Shown here in pieces: positions 11,935 to 24,510 of a stretch of 64,000 bases of DNA. The notes beneath the pieces were generated by a model. It was not told the DNA's origin. It worked only from the letters and a program-made list of their open reading frames with translations, and ran no database searches. The DNA comes from Megascapheus bottae (Eukaryota > Chordata > Mammalia > Rodentia > Geomyidae), in assembly GCA_024803745.1 (NCBI GenBank), contig JANJXV010000013.1, positions 5,518,001-5,582,000 on the forward strand. The letters run 5' to 3'. Each line of letters starts with the position of its first letter. Positions within the stretch are counted from its first letter, which is position 1. The position numbers and the translations under genes were made by a program.

Positions 11935-12306
11935 TGACCTAGATACATAAGGCCATATAGGATGAGGCTAAATGAAAGGACCTCCAGGATATAGAAACAA
12001 AAGCCATATAATGAGTGATTGTTGTCCTTAATGTACTATGTTATCTCTCATCTCTTTTGCTGTCCCTTGGTTATCTCATATTGTTTCATCTTGTTATCTG
12101 ATATATTGTATATATGCTTATTTGATTATTTGGAATAGAATAGGGAAGGAGGGAAAACAAGATGAGGGGTGGGGGTGGGGGGAGGGAAATGGGGACCAAG
12201 ACATGAGAAAGGGTATCATTGTTTGTGAAGTAATGCACCTTCTAACTGGTGAATATAATGTAATCCTTTTATTAGTTACAATAAAAATATATGAAAAAAA
12301 AACAAA
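11935..12306 (+). mobile_element. 3'-end LINE-1 insertion with 14-bp duplication
   Basis: 372 bp of 3' UTR: GGACCTCCAGGATATAGAAA, TTGTTATCTGATATATTG, the G-rich tract (about 12140-12190) and an A-rich tail. Exact flanking repeats AAGAAAAGGGGTTT (11921-11934, 12307-12320). Confidence 0.93.
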
Positions 12307-12320
12307 AAGAAAAGGGGTTT

Positions 12321-12924
12321 CGAAAGCTTACTTTCTGTCCTGCATTTTCATTCGCATCAATTGGCTGTACCAATGGGTTTCATTTTAATATGTCCATGCA
12401 TGCATACGGTAAACCCCCCAACACTCTTCTTTGTCCCTTCTCTTCCTGAAACAACTTCATCAAGTTTCATTGGTCCATTTCACACATGTACATACAGTAT
12501 TTGGGCTGTAATATATTTTCTGTGACCTTTCCCATGGAATCAGTAAATATTGCTTGGTGGCAAAATTATTTAAATAAAATTACTGTATCACTGTATCATT
12601 TTAAAAGGCAAAACCAACAAACATCTATTTCACTAGAGACAATGACTCATGTGTCACTTAATCTAAGCATTGTTGCCTTTACTTAAGTTCCTCTTTATTT
12701 ACCTAGACACCTATCTCAGAAGAATACAATTCAGAAACAGATTTGAAACATGTTAAAAGGTATTTTTTAAAAAAGGGTCATTGGCTAAGTATTCTAAAAC
12801 TAGCATGCTGTCAGAGTAATAATATCACTCCCTTATAACCGAATAGTCATTTGCAGCTTATAAAGTGCATGTCTTATCTCATTAGATTCTCCCCTACATT
12901 TGCACATATTATCTTTAAGGAGTT
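12321..12924. other. Diverged intron
   Basis: No gene or repeat recognised; AT-rich. Confidence 0.4.
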
Positions 12925-13350
12925 GTACAAAGGAGTTTCAACTCAACATGTCAGCTTATGAATATATTTTTTTCAAGGTCTCTGTCAATCACCTCTTCCA
13001 TCATTCTCTCTTCCCACTCTCTCCCAACCCCATTCAGCCCCTGAACTTACCTGGCTCCATTTTCATATATGTACATTTTCACATATGTACATGAATGTCT
13101 CCTCCCATCCTTCCTCTGTACATTTATCTGGCTCCCCTCCTCAAACCTTCTTCCCCTCCCCAACACATGTTTCAGCTTCCTGGCATTGAGTTTGTTTAAC
13201 TGTAAGTTTGTTGTGCAAAGGAGTTACACTGTTGGAATCTTCTACTACATATATCATAATTTAATCACTTTGTGTATATGTTTATCATTTAGATCTAACT
13301 TTCACATATGAGAGAAAAATACATGCCCTCTGTCTCTCTGAGCCTGATTT
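12925..13350 (-). mobile_element. Old LINE-1 3' region
   Basis: CAAAGGAGTTTCAACTCAAC, then C/T-rich tracts (CTCTTCCCACTCTCTCCCAA), then a second CAAAGGAGTTACACTG. This is the antisense older 3' UTR type also seen at 1785. Diverged, possibly with an internal duplication. Confidence 0.5.
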
Positions 13351-14992
13351 CTCTGTTTATATTCAATGGAAATTAAAAAAAAATCTGTAGGTAGTTTGTG
13401 CGAGGGAGTTACCATTTCACAAAGCTCTTGATAAAATTTGGTCTGAGTTTTCTTTATGCCTTACCTGCTTCTCCTGGACCTTTGAGTTAACATATGGTTG
13501 CAAGTGGATGCTAATTAAGACTGCATGGCTTCGTGTTTTCTGTATTGGACAGTTATAGATCCTTAAGATAATAGTAAAGAGTGAGTGGTATGCAGTTACC
13601 ATACCCTGGACTCTGTGCTATGTCCTTGAATAAAGGGCTGTGGAAAGGGACAGCCATAGGTTTAACTTCTTCTTCACTCAGGGGCGTTGCATACCTCAAT
13701 AGTCTGGATTTTACCAGACTCATGTGCCTTCATGAAGCTATTCCCAATTGAAGCCAAGCTTTCCTCTTTAAACGATTGCCTCTGCTCGCCTGCATTAGGA
13801 AGATTAGCTAAGTGCTCGTGGGGGCTTTAGCAGCGATCCCTCTCTGTTAAACCAGCCTTCTCCTTGAGGAGTGTGTTTGTCTATGTTGGGTGATGTATCC
13901 TCTACTTACACAAAATCCTCTTCTCAGACTCCCAGTGTCCGGAGTGGCACCCTTTCTGCTATTGACATTGAATCCCAGTGTTGGGAGTCAGGAGTATATA
14001 TCCCACAGGGGATTCTCACCAGAGCCTTGGGTCCTGTAACCTAGAAGTTCCTCCACAATTTCCTCAGCTGGAAAGTGTCATCAAACATCTCATAGGAAAA
14101 GAGTAGGCAAAGAAGCTAGCACAGTGCAAAAACTCAGTCAGGTGTCCATTATAGTTTAGAACCTTATTTTGGTTCCAAATCCATACCAGTTTCACTGTCC
14201 TGTGCTATTCTTCCGGTCCTGTCCCTCCTAACATGAAAGTTCTCACATCAGATGAGACAAAGACATAGGAGGCTTATTTATAATGATGGTCAGAGGCAGC
14301 CTTAAGATTTTTTAGATCCCTGAGTTTTGAGAAAAAAGACATTCAAAACAAGGAACAAAAAATAGGTATTTTTCAACAGCAAACTATTTTGCTAGCCATA
14401 AAAAAACAGATTTGTTTAAAAATGAATTTATACATGACTTTCTAGGAATACAAGTATTCAATGAAAACCATAACATATTTCAGATTCCTGAATGATGATC
14501 GTAGTTGAAACTGGGATCTTGTGAAAAATCATTGTTCCTTTCTGACAATGATAAGTGATTTGACTTTTCCTAGCTGATTTTCTCATTAGGTTAAAAAAAC
14601 AAAACGTAAAAAGTAGGTCAAGACTTTAGAAGTGTGTCCCTGCTTCACCTCTCAAGTCCTCTGGTAGAAACAAGACAGTAAAAATTAAGACTTGCTACTT
14701 AAGCAATGGAGACAAGAGTGGCAAGAATTGAACGAAGACTAATGATTCACAGAGCCTGTAATGAATGACAAAGCCTGTCTCCTGTTCTGGTGTTTTCTGA
14801 ACTCACTGCATCCTCTGAAGGAGACAGAGATCCAATACAAAATCTTATACATTGGTTACTACTGTGTCCTTCCTGCATTCAGTGGCATGTACTTATGGTT
14901 ATCTTCATATATCTTCTAAGTCTTATCCATAGTTTCTTGACTGTTCTTCTTTCTTCTTCTAAAATACTGATGTTCTAATGAGGTGGGTTGTT
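13351..14992. other. Diverged intron
   Basis: No coding exon, RNA gene or recent repeat recognised. Confidence 0.4.
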
Positions 14993-15250
14993 TGCAGGGC
15001 TTTTTTTTTGAGGAGATTCTGGAATTTAAGTTCAGGACCTTGTACTCTTGCTCAGCTTTTTCACTTATGTATGGTACTCTACCATTTTAGCTACTTCCAG
15101 GTTTTTTTTGTTTGCTTCTGGTTTTGTTATTTCGATTAATTGGATTTTAGAATCCCTAAGATTTGTCTACACAAACTGACTTTGAACTGGTCTCCTCAGA
15201 TCTCAGCCTTCTGAATAGTTTGTATTTATAACGGGAGAGCCACGAGCCCC
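14993..15250 (-). repeat. B1-like/Geo chimeric SINE, old
   Basis: Antisense order: Geo end (TTCAGGACCTTGTACTCTTG; GGTACTCTACCATTTTAGCT), linker ATTAATTGGATTTTAG, then B1-like head (CTCCTCAGATCTCAGCCTTC). Diverged. Confidence 0.75.
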
Positions 15251-17384
15251 CACTTTCTATTGAATTTTGTCCTTAGCTTCTTTATTTTCTTTATTCTCCA
15301 AGGGTAAGCTTATCCACTGAGTGTTATTAATTTCCATTTTGCCTAATTTGCTAGCTCCAATTCAAATCTCATGCTCTCCCTTTGTGAGTCTCTCTGTATC
15401 GCCTTATCTGAACAAATGCCCCCATTTTCCAACCATACCCAAGCCTAATTCTACAACCACTCCTGACTTTTCTTTTTCTATCTTCACTCAATAATTCAGT
15501 TACTGTTTATTCTCCTTCCTTAACACTCTCCACTGATACTACCTTAATTCAGACTTAACATTAGATTCCTCCTCTTGTAACATCTAGCTTTTGATTTATG
15601 TCACCTGTCAAAGCAGTCACGGTATGGAATGACCACTGATAACTCTTAATCTATATGCTAAGCCTGATATACATTCTCACACAGACTGGTCTCTATAATC
15701 TGTATCAGGAAACTCACACACATACTGACACAATGTTTATTCTAATTCATAATCTCTTGACATCACGGTACAAACCTTTGAAGATGCTATTCTGTGTGCT
15801 ATACTTGATACATACCCAGATTGGTCTCTTTCATCTGTAACAGAACACACATGTATAACACACACCTGTCTAATCCAGTCTTTCTAAATTCTCTCCAAGT
15901 CTTGCCTCTCAACTCCACTGCATATCAGGCCATACTTACTTTCTTACTTTCCAACTTTGCCGAATGCCTCCATCCTCTATTTGTGGTACAACTCCTCTGC
16001 TTAAGGCCCCCCTGTTCTCAGTGCTTGTTACACACTGTTCAGACTCATTGTGCTCTGAGTCCTAAGTGTCCTCAGTATTCTGCCTTTTGGGCCAAGTCCT
16101 CTGTCATAACTTGGGCTTAGTACTAATCGCTAAATTATATTCATTAATTTTCTTTTCTGTTCTGCCTCACTAGACTTTCCTTGCTTACCTTTTTCTATGC
16201 CCCACATCCTATTACCTACAACAGTGAAAACTTAGCATCCAGAAGGTACATAGTATTCTTTGGATAAAATAACCAAAACACAAAAAGGCCAAAACTATCA
16301 CATTCATAGATGATGTAATCAAAACCAGTTTTCCAGTCTTCCAAAGCTTGTTCCAACTATCCTTTCTGTCAGTTGCTGCTGTTTATGTAGAACACAGACT
16401 TGAGGGGAAAAATTAACCTTAAGTCCATGTGGCCACTGCCAAGAAAACTGATGACTTGAAGATGTCAAGACAGGGTTCTAATCCTTTAGACATGACTCAT
16501 CTTTCTGCCAGCCTTCAGAAGTGGGACATGCTGTTTTTGCACATCTGTTCACTGGCATCTCACAATGAATCACCAAACACTGAGGAATTCGATACCTTCT
16601 TTCTATTTGTCTCTTTCCATTTCCAGGAGGTGATAATTTTCAGTTGCATTAGCTGTTCCTGGGCAAAACTCACTAACTCTTAAGATGGAATCAAGAGAGA
16701 ATGGAGATCTCATTGCAGGCTTTATCCCCACACTTAAGTTTATCAGCTTTGTAGTGAGGATAATATTCTTAGTAGTTCTTAGGCACTGTATTTAGAAATT
16801 TACATATTATACTTCATTTATTGTCTTGTAAACTTCACTATAGATAGAATGAGTTTAAACCACCTACTGTGAGATGTTTTGAAGTTAATATGAAGCATTT
16901 GACAGATTGCTTTTGAATAAAACCATGTTCTTAGCATGGTAGAGAAAAGGAAAAGGTGCAGGAATGATACACTCAAGTGCACATATACATGCGTGTGTGT
17001 GCACATGCACATGTGTATCAGGTCCTCTGCCCTTTGCTCTTACTCTGGTTAAGCAAATTGCTCTAATATGCATACAACAATTAGAAGGAAAATTATTTCT
17101 ATGACATTTTTTGATCTAGCTACCATGTTGAACATTTTATTTAGGTAGGGAACATATTTGTATATAGTCAAATACAAGCAGAGCCAGAATTCAGGTGTGA
17201 CCTGCTTGGTTCTTCCAATCCTGCCGTATGATATTTCAGCCTAAGGAGATGGGTTAGGAGTAGGGATAGGGGAAATAAAATTTAGTGGAGGAAGAAAATC
17301 ATATGTTACATAAGTAGAAAGAAGGCATCTGGAGCTGAATTCTAGAATTCACTAAGCACAGTGAGAACAAAGGAGAATATTCTT
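15251..17384. other. Diverged intron with a local duplication
   Basis: Two related copies, about 15655-15730 and 15790-15860, share CAGAYTGGTCTCT...ATCTGTA and a CACACA end. No coding signal; the frame at 15821-16120 lacks any recognisable domain. Confidence 0.4.
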
Positions 17385-17850
17385 AAGCGAGGATCACAAG
17401 GGCTCAATAGCTATGTGCATATGACCATATAAAGTGATGCTTATCAAAATGAACTTCAAGAAATGGAAACAAGAGGGCTGTTTACAGTTACTTCTTTTCC
17501 CTTTCTTTTTTCCTTTAGTTTATTCCCATTTGGCACTTTTTGATTGCTGTACCCTTTATCCTGTAAATAAGTTTATTGAGTTGGAGAAGAGGAGAAGCAC
17601 AGAAATGATGGGGCAAAGTGTGAACCGATTCAGCATTGAAACTCACTGGACACTGTGTTGGAAATAACTTTACAGCTTGTGGGGAGGAGGAAGGTTGCGA
17701 TTGGAAAAGTTTGAGAGAAAATGAAGGGAAGGGGTTAACACCATTCAAAAAGAAATATACTGTCTTATGTAACTGACTTACGTACCTGACTTGGGTAACT
17801 AATCCTCTATACATCACCTTTACAATAAAATTTAAACTAAATAAGTAAAT
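17385..17850 (+). mobile_element. LINE-1 3' UTR, older subfamily
   Basis: Parallels 3040-3510: GGCTCAATAGCTATGTGCAT, ATGACCATATAAAGTGATGC, AACTTCAAGAAATGG, ending CACCTTTACAATAAAATTTAAA. Lacks the G-rich tract of the young type. Confidence 0.8.
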
Positions 17851-19495
17851 AAATTTTTAAAAGAATTCATGTGGAGCCCAAGCTTCAGTTTATACACCAG
17901 AAAGAGCAGAGCTACTGACCTATCTATTTGGAGAATGGTTTTTCTACCCTTAGCCTGCTTCAACATTGTACCTCTGGTTTTCTGCCAGATCGTACATTTA
18001 GTAGCAAAGCAATTATCCTTCAGTTATTATATAATCCTTGAGGGGTAAATTTTAGGCCACACTTTTCTTGTATGTTCTTTTCTAATGAAATTCTAGTTCT
18101 AGAAAAGGCACTTTATACTAGAGATTTAAAAAAATATTTCCACAATTGCAACACATTGTGCTGAAGAAGTAATTATTTTAGTGAGCAAAGAGGGCTTTAT
18201 GAAACAATTGGTTTAGCTGTTTGGGGCAAAGCTCACTGGCCCTTAGGATGGAGTTGGCAAAAGTAATTCAAAGTGTTAGCATAACACTGCAGGAAGTCAT
18301 CTCATTGGCCAGATGAATGTGAAATATGGCACTATAATAGGCATTGTGTAAATTTAAACTAATTTCTAGTATATGTACTAATAATATACACACCAGTGTG
18401 TATATAAGTGTTAATACATATGGTAGTTTATATGTATGTGCTAATGTAGATACTAAGAGTATATTCTATACTCACTCATAAATGTCTTTATCTTGTGGAA
18501 CCGTTTAATAGTTCTCCCGTCTATTACAGTGCCAAGTTGGACTAAACCAGTGTTTTCTGAGCTTTCTACTTTCAAATTGCCTATTACCATATTTGTGAAA
18601 TAATTACCCACCATACCATATCATAGGACTGTTTTAAAAAATCACAATGCAGAGGATCACATTAGAGTCTCCATTGGCCTTGTAGTAATTTAACCTCCTG
18701 AATATCACTTACTCTAGCATTCACAGTTATTTGACCAGTCATTTGAGGGATGTGCCACTGTGTACTCTTTATCAAAAAGTTCTGAGAAAACTGTTTGCTT
18801 TTAAGAATGGTTTATAGACTACCTCAATCATATTCCCAATCAGAGTCATTGAACTTTCAAACTTGAATAAGAACTTCATAAGGATCCTAGTGTATTCCAC
18901 CATTGGCCTTTTTCTCCTTCCCAGCATTTTGGAAGCAAATCAAAGTGTTTTATGTAACTAAAGGCAATGAGATGAGGGAGAAGGAGCCATATTGCTTTAG
19001 CTTCACTTGCTGAGTAAACAATCTGAGAGGTGAATTAGGGATAGCAATATGCACCCTGTGGAGATGTGCTTCTCAGCACAGGCACGGAGTAATGCCACCT
19101 CTCCCTGGACTTCTGCAGCTGACGTTGGCATTTATAGTAGTCTACAAAAATCAAGTAACTTAAAAAAAAATAGATGTAAAAAATCCGGGGAAGGGTTGCA
19201 ATGCTCTAACTCCTTCGCACACCTAACTTACAACATCTCAACAAAGCGAGTAACAGGAAACTAAAGCATACTGTGGGAGACAGGTCAAGGAGAGGGAAGG
19301 CAGACAAATGGAGAGAGGAAGCATAGACAAATAGAGGCATAAAATTCAGCATACTTTATGAAATGGAACTAGGTAACTTGAAGGGGGTAGTAAGTTCAGG
19401 AGAGATGAGAATGGTGGAAACGGTAACATTGATGAAGAGTTGTACTTATGAAATGACACATTGCCTTGAATCCATATGGTAAAACTACTTAAAGA
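17851..19495. other. Diverged intron
   Basis: No gene or recent repeat recognised. 18380-18480 is rich in short TAT/GTG alternations. Confidence 0.4.
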
Positions 19496-19690
19496 TGAGA
19501 GATATTATATATAAAAATATATAATAAATAAATAATAAAACATAAATAAATAAAAATATATTATAAATGTATTTTATACATTAAACAGATAGCAATAAAT
19601 ATTTAATGAATATTAAATTAAGCAATTATAATAATTTTATATAAACATATATTTATAAAACAGTATAAAATGGTAAATTTAATTATCTTA
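19496..19690. repeat. AT-rich low-complexity block
   Basis: Almost only A and T, with AATAAATAAATAATAAAACA-type runs. Confidence 0.85.
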
Positions 19691-19982
19691 TAGTGAGGAA
19701 TTTGTGCCAGGAGCTATGCTCATCAGGGGTGATACTGAGTAACCAAGGTGGGTGCCTGCCTTCAAGGAGGTGACAGCTTCCTGGGGAAAAGGGATAATGA
19801 ACTGCACAATTACAGGGTAGTTATATAAATTGTGTACAATAGAGTATGTGAATGCAATGGAAATATGGAATGGAATTCCTTGTAGACTATGACTAAGAGG
19901 TATTTACAAGTTCTTCTTGATTCAGTCAATACAGAAGAAGGGAAATTGTTCTTGTGATTGCTGTTTCTCTCTCTTGGCTAGC

Positions 19983-20036
19983 ATGAGGAGGAGGAGGAGG
20001 AGGAGGAGGAGGAGGCGGAGGCGGAGGAGGCGGCAG
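19983..20036. repeat. (GGA)n/(GGC) microsatellite
   Basis: Runs of GAGGAGGAGG turning into GGCGGA units. G-rich on the + strand, a potential G-quadruplex former. Confidence 0.92.
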
Positions 20037-20999
20037 CATGGTGAATGGTCATGGAGCTATTTTCGTTAATCATTTTTGAAAAGCAACCATTCTTCTCAAA
20101 ACAAGTAGATACCCACTAGTCCTTAATAAAACCAAGCATTTATTTCATTTTTTAAAATTTCACTTATATGTGGGAGGTTAGATGCCTCCCATCCCCATGG
20201 GTCTCTTACCAAAGCAGCAGAATCTCTTCTGAGGATTGTATTCATTATAAAGGAAAAGGAGGACTTAGGTCCTGGAGTTGTAGTGTCCACTGTACAGGTG
20301 ACTTTTGTGCGAGGGAATGGGTGTGGGAATGATGGGTGAGAGACAGGGGAGGCAGGTATAGAGCTTCTGAACCTCCATTCCAGTACCTTCTACCCTATTC
20401 TAGGACTTTCCTACAGGTGAACTTTACTATTCACTGGACAAATCTGCAAATGATCTTATCATAGAAAACTCAAAACATGCGAAGAGTTACTAATCTCTAA
20501 GCAATCTCCAAGAATACACTGGCATAGATCCATGGTGGGCAATCAAACAAATTTTGGCCAAGAGACCAATTAGCTGTTACTTGATAATCTACATTAAAAC
20601 AATGAGTCATGAGACGGACAGCTTTCCCTCAAACAGAACAACCTCAGGGACTCAACTATGAAGACAGTAAAATACTCCAGTGTAACATGGGGGAAAATTC
20701 AAAAATAAGACTAATAAGATAATTTAATTATCAGCCATATACCACGAGAGGAATCTGCCAAACAATTTCATTTCATCCTCACACTGGAATTTATGACAAA
20801 ATCTTTCACAGCTTCAACAATGACCAAAGAACGGACTTTGAAATCAAAGTTAAACTTCACACAAGTAGAAAAAGCCATGACTCTTTGCTCACCATAGAGT
20901 GGATTAGAGAAATTAGAGATGTGAAGAAGTGGGCATTCCTACAGTGCTTTGGTAGATGTAGCTTTAGCCATGATTTTTCATTCGTTTAAGTAGAAGGAA
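20037..20999. other. Diverged intron
   Basis: No coding signal or known repeat recognised. Confidence 0.4.
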
Positions 21000-21089
21000 T
21001 TGAACTGAAAGCCTTGTGCGTGCTAGGACAGTGAGCTATCACTTGAGCCACTCTACCAGCCTACCCCTGTTGCTTCTTTGTTGTTGTGA

Positions 21090-21158
<69 letters not shown>

Positions 21159-21440
21159 GAGACAGAGAGAGACAGAGACAGAGACAGAGACAGAGACAGA
21201 GACAGAGACAGAGAGACAGAGAGACAGAGAAAAGAGATAGGGGAAGGGGGGAGTGTGTATGCCAACCCACTAGTCCTGTGGCTTGAACTCAAGACGGGGG
21301 CAATAACCCAAGGCTGGATTTTTTGCTGTTTGATTGGAGATAAGAGTCTCATGGACTTCTCTGCTTGGGCAGGCTTCAGTGATCCTGATTTCAGCCTCCT
21401 GAGGAGCTAGAATTATAGGCATGAGCCAATGGCATCTGGT
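21000..21440 (-). repeat. Chimeric SINE interrupted by a microsatellite
   Basis: A SINE/ID-like antisense piece (21000-21065) precedes a microsatellite. A B1-like/Geo antisense SINE follows (21260-21440: GTGGCTTGAACTCAAGACGG, TTGATTGGAGATAAGAGTCT, CCTCCTGAGGAGCTAG). Confidence 0.8.
21090..21238. repeat. (GT)n(GA)n(GACAGA)n compound microsatellite
   Basis: A GT run, then a GA run, then regular GACAGA hexamers. This gives long Arg-Glu or Leu-Ser frames that are not genes. Confidence 0.96.
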
Positions 21441-21477
21441 TTGCATTGGTTATTGTTGTTTTTATTTTTTTATTGTT

Positions 21478-22593
21478 GGGAGAATGTGTAGATGGGTTAC
21501 AGTTATATTCAGGTTTTAGGTGGACTACTTCTTGCACATTAATACCACTTCTCAAGTTTTTGTCACCATTTCCCCTTCCCATCCCCTCCCAATCATCTTG
21601 TTTTCCCCCATTCCCTACCCTGCTAGGAGAGTCCTAGATGTGTTCTAATTATTACCATTTAGGGAAACCATGGAGCCTATGTTCCTTTGGGTCTGGCTTG
21701 CTTCATTTAATATGATTTTTTTGAAGTCTTTCCATTTCCTTACAAATGGGATAATGTCATTCTTTTGGCAGCATAGAAGTCCACTGTGTATAAGTACATC
21801 TTCTTGATCCAATCATCTACTGAGGGACATCTGGGTTGGTTCCATATCTTAGCTATAGTAAATAATGCTGCAATGAACATTGTTGTGATAGTGGCTTTAG
21901 TATGTCCTTGTTTCTGAACATTTGGGTAAATGCCAAGGAGTGGGATTGCTGGGTCACAGGGGAATTCTGTGATTAGTCTTTTGATGAACCACCATACTGC
22001 TTTCCAGAGTGGTTGAATGAGTTTACACTCCCATCAACATGTAGTAATGATCTCTCCCGGCCACATCCCCTCCAGCATCTGTTGTTGTTAGATTTCTTGA
22101 TCATGGCCATTCTAATTGGAGTGAATTGGAACATTAGAGTGGTTTTGATTTGCATTTCTTTTATGGCCAGAGATGTCGAGCATTTCTTCATGTGTCTATA
22201 GGCTATTCTTATTTCTTCTTCATCAAAAACTCTCTTTAAGTCCTTGGCCCATCTTTTGATGGGATGGTTGTTACTTTGGAGATTAGTTTTGGAGTGACTC
22301 AATTTTTTGAGCTGTTGATATATTTTAGATATGAGGCCTTTGTTGTATGGCTAGTGAAGATTTTCTTCCACTCTGTGGACTTTCCAGAATTAATTCCAAA
22401 TGGACCAAAGATCTTGAGGCAAAAGCAGATGCCCTAAAAACTTTACAAGAAATAATAGGAGATACACTAGGTCTCCTTGGCACAGGTCGAGACTTTCTTA
22501 ATAAGGACCAAGAAACACAACAAATTAAAGTTTGGACAAATGGGACTGCATTCAACTGCACAGCTTCTGTTTGGCAAAGGACATAGCTAGTAA
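21478..22593 (-). mobile_element. 5'-inverted (twin-primed) LINE-1 with 23-bp duplication
   Basis: From about 22380 down to 21478 the minus strand encodes the ORF2 C-terminus ([39 protein letters not shown], then LLGIYPN-type sequence) and then the 3' UTR. From about 22380 to 22593 the + strand encodes the immediately preceding ORF2 segment (RINSKWTKDLEAKADALKTL, GTGRDFL, FNCTASVW), in the opposite direction. Flanking repeats GTTGTTTTTATTTTTT(T/A)ATTGTT (21455-21477, 22594-22616) match in 22 of 23 bases. No functional ORF. Confidence 0.93.
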
Positions 22594-22616
22594 GTTGTTT
22601 TTATTTTTTAATTGTT

Positions 22617-22710
22617 ATTATAAAGGTGACAAAAGAGGGGTTATAATTTCATAAGTCAGGTAATAGTGCTTTTTTTTGGACAGTGTCATTTCTTTCCTCA
22701 CTTGAACTGG
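22617..22710 (-). mobile_element. Old LINE-1 3' end fragment
   Basis: ATTATAAAGGTGACAAAAGA, GGGGTTATAATTTCATAAGT and CTTTTTTTTGGACAGTGTCA resemble the antisense end of an old LINE-1 3' UTR. Confidence 0.6.
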
Positions 22711-22964
22711 CAGTAGCCAGGCACCACTGTGGCTAATATTTGTCAGGATGGTAGTCTCATGAACTTTCCTTTGCCAGACTAACTTCTAACTAGTTTACCC
22801 TTGATTTGTAATTAATATTAAAATATTTTTGAGGAAAGGGGAAAACCTATTTAAACCAATTGTCTTATTTTCTTTAGTTATATATCCATTCAATATACTG
22901 AAAACACAGCTTTGGCATATGACAGTGAACTAAATCTCATTTCCTCTGTTCTTTAAAGATTCAT

Positions 22965-23090
22965 CTCAGGGGCGGGGATGGGAGGAGGGAAATGGGGACC
23001 AAAGACATGTCTTTGAAGTAATGCACCTTCTATCTGGTGAATATAATGTAACCCTTCTATTAATTACAATCAAAAATATATGGAAGAAAA
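22965..23090 (+). mobile_element. Short 3'-end LINE-1 insertion (126 bp)
   Basis: G-rich tract, GGGGACCAAAGACATG, CACCTTCTATCTGGTGAATA and an A-rich tail. Flanked by exact AAAGATTCAT (22955-22964, 23091-23100). Confidence 0.9.
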
Positions 23091-23100
23091 AAAGATTCAT

Positions 23101-24235
23101 TATTCAAGCAAAAGCTTTCATAATAATTGCTAATTAAAACCTTGTGTTTCCAGCTCTAGAAATGTCTCAGAGAATCAATGAAATGAACATCATGTCTGTA
23201 CTAGTAGTTCCATATTGTAACACTTCCCAGGTACATAGACAAAAACATTCCTCCCTCAGTATCGCAGGTCAGCCATGACACATATATGAAACAAAATACT
23301 ACAGGAGGATGAGACTCAAGCCTCCATAGTCACTCCCTTCCTGTAGTGGTCAGCTGATTTAGAAGAGAGTAGGAAGGATTTGGAGCCAGATGACTGCAAT
23401 TTGATTATTGACTCAACTGGTTACAAGTGGAGTCTCATCAGTGCTTAGAAGCAAGAGAAATGTGGCCTTTCCCTGCTAAAGAGGCTGTCTAGAAGTGCCA
23501 TTTAGTATGATTATATATAATAGATCTTAGTCTTGCGAATGTATCTAGATGCAAAAAAAAAAATGTGTGGAGAGTAGCCTTTTAAAAGTCATGCCAGTGC
23601 AAACATTGTGATGCTTAAGGCTCGGGGTACTTTTTATTTACAAGACAAGGGTTGAAGGCCAAACATGGCTTCAGTGATCAACTCTAGTCTCATGATTTCA
23701 ACCTGTCTCTCATCCTAGCCTGCTGATGAGTACAACTTTTTTTTTGTTTCTAACCACTTGCTATTTCTCTACGAACACTCTATCTTAAATGCAATCATTT
23801 CACTCAGTTCATACAACAAGGGATAAGGAGCTATGGAGACCTTGTGAGGGCGCTGAGATGCTGAGAGCAAGGCTCTCTTTACATGTGCCATGACCCCTTG
23901 CCAGGCTTCCTAGTTCCTGTGCAGGCTGGCCTTTCCACGTCCCCAGCCTCACTTCCCACCACACACCCAAGCAACTTACGAATAAAGCCCAGGGGAGCTG
24001 GGCAGGCCATGAATTCCTATGCCATTTATTTTTTCTGTATCTCAATGCCTTTGCTCCTTCTGTCTCCCCAATGTTAGCACTCATCATTTTCAGCCTTATC
24101 AGGCAAGATTAGTATTCCTCAAGACTTCCACCTCTTCCATGGAAACTTAGTACCTATGGTTGGAATCCATGCTACTCCTCCTCCACTTTATTCCACAGCA
24201 GGTGGTCTGTCATTCCCTTCTGCACCTTTACAGCT

Positions 24236-24236
<1 letters not shown>
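23101..24236. other. Diverged intron
   Basis: 23590-23740 may be a very old antisense SINE (GGCTTCAGTGATCAACTCTA). Overlapping open frames at 23809-24087 show no family. Confidence 0.4.
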
Positions 24237-24285
<49 letters not shown>

Positions 24286-24340
24286 GCACGCACGCACTCG
24301 CAGGCACGCATGCACGCACACAGGCACGCACACACAGGAC
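24237..24340. repeat. (CA)n/(GCAC)n microsatellite
   Basis: A pure CA run, then GCAC and GCAT tetramers. Confidence 0.95.
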
Positions 24341-24419
24341 TTTTACTGAGAAGATGCCCTACAGAGGCAGAGACACAGTGACAGGTCCAGACACAAAAGA
24401 TAAACAGACTTGGAGTCAG

Positions 24420-24510
24420 CTCCTTTTCTGCCACTTATCTGACCATAGTCAGATGACTTGATGTGTCTCAACTCCATTTTCTTAGCTTGTAAAATAATAA
24501 TAGTTTATCA
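24420..24510 (-). repeat. MIR-like ancient SINE
   Basis: CTGCCACTTATCTGACCATA... CTCCATTTTCTTAGCTTGTA is the antisense MIR core. Confidence 0.6.

Noticed and set aside
21016..21410. Arg-Glu and Leu-Ser rich frames on both strands
   Set aside because: Translation of a GT/GA/GACAGA microsatellite, not a protein.
22347..22586. Novel 79-codon gene
   Set aside because: The frame matches LINE-1 ORF2 (SKWTKDL... region) and is the inverted 5' part of the twin-primed insertion.
24156..24461. His-Thr rich frames
   Set aside because: Translation of a CA/GCAC microsatellite.
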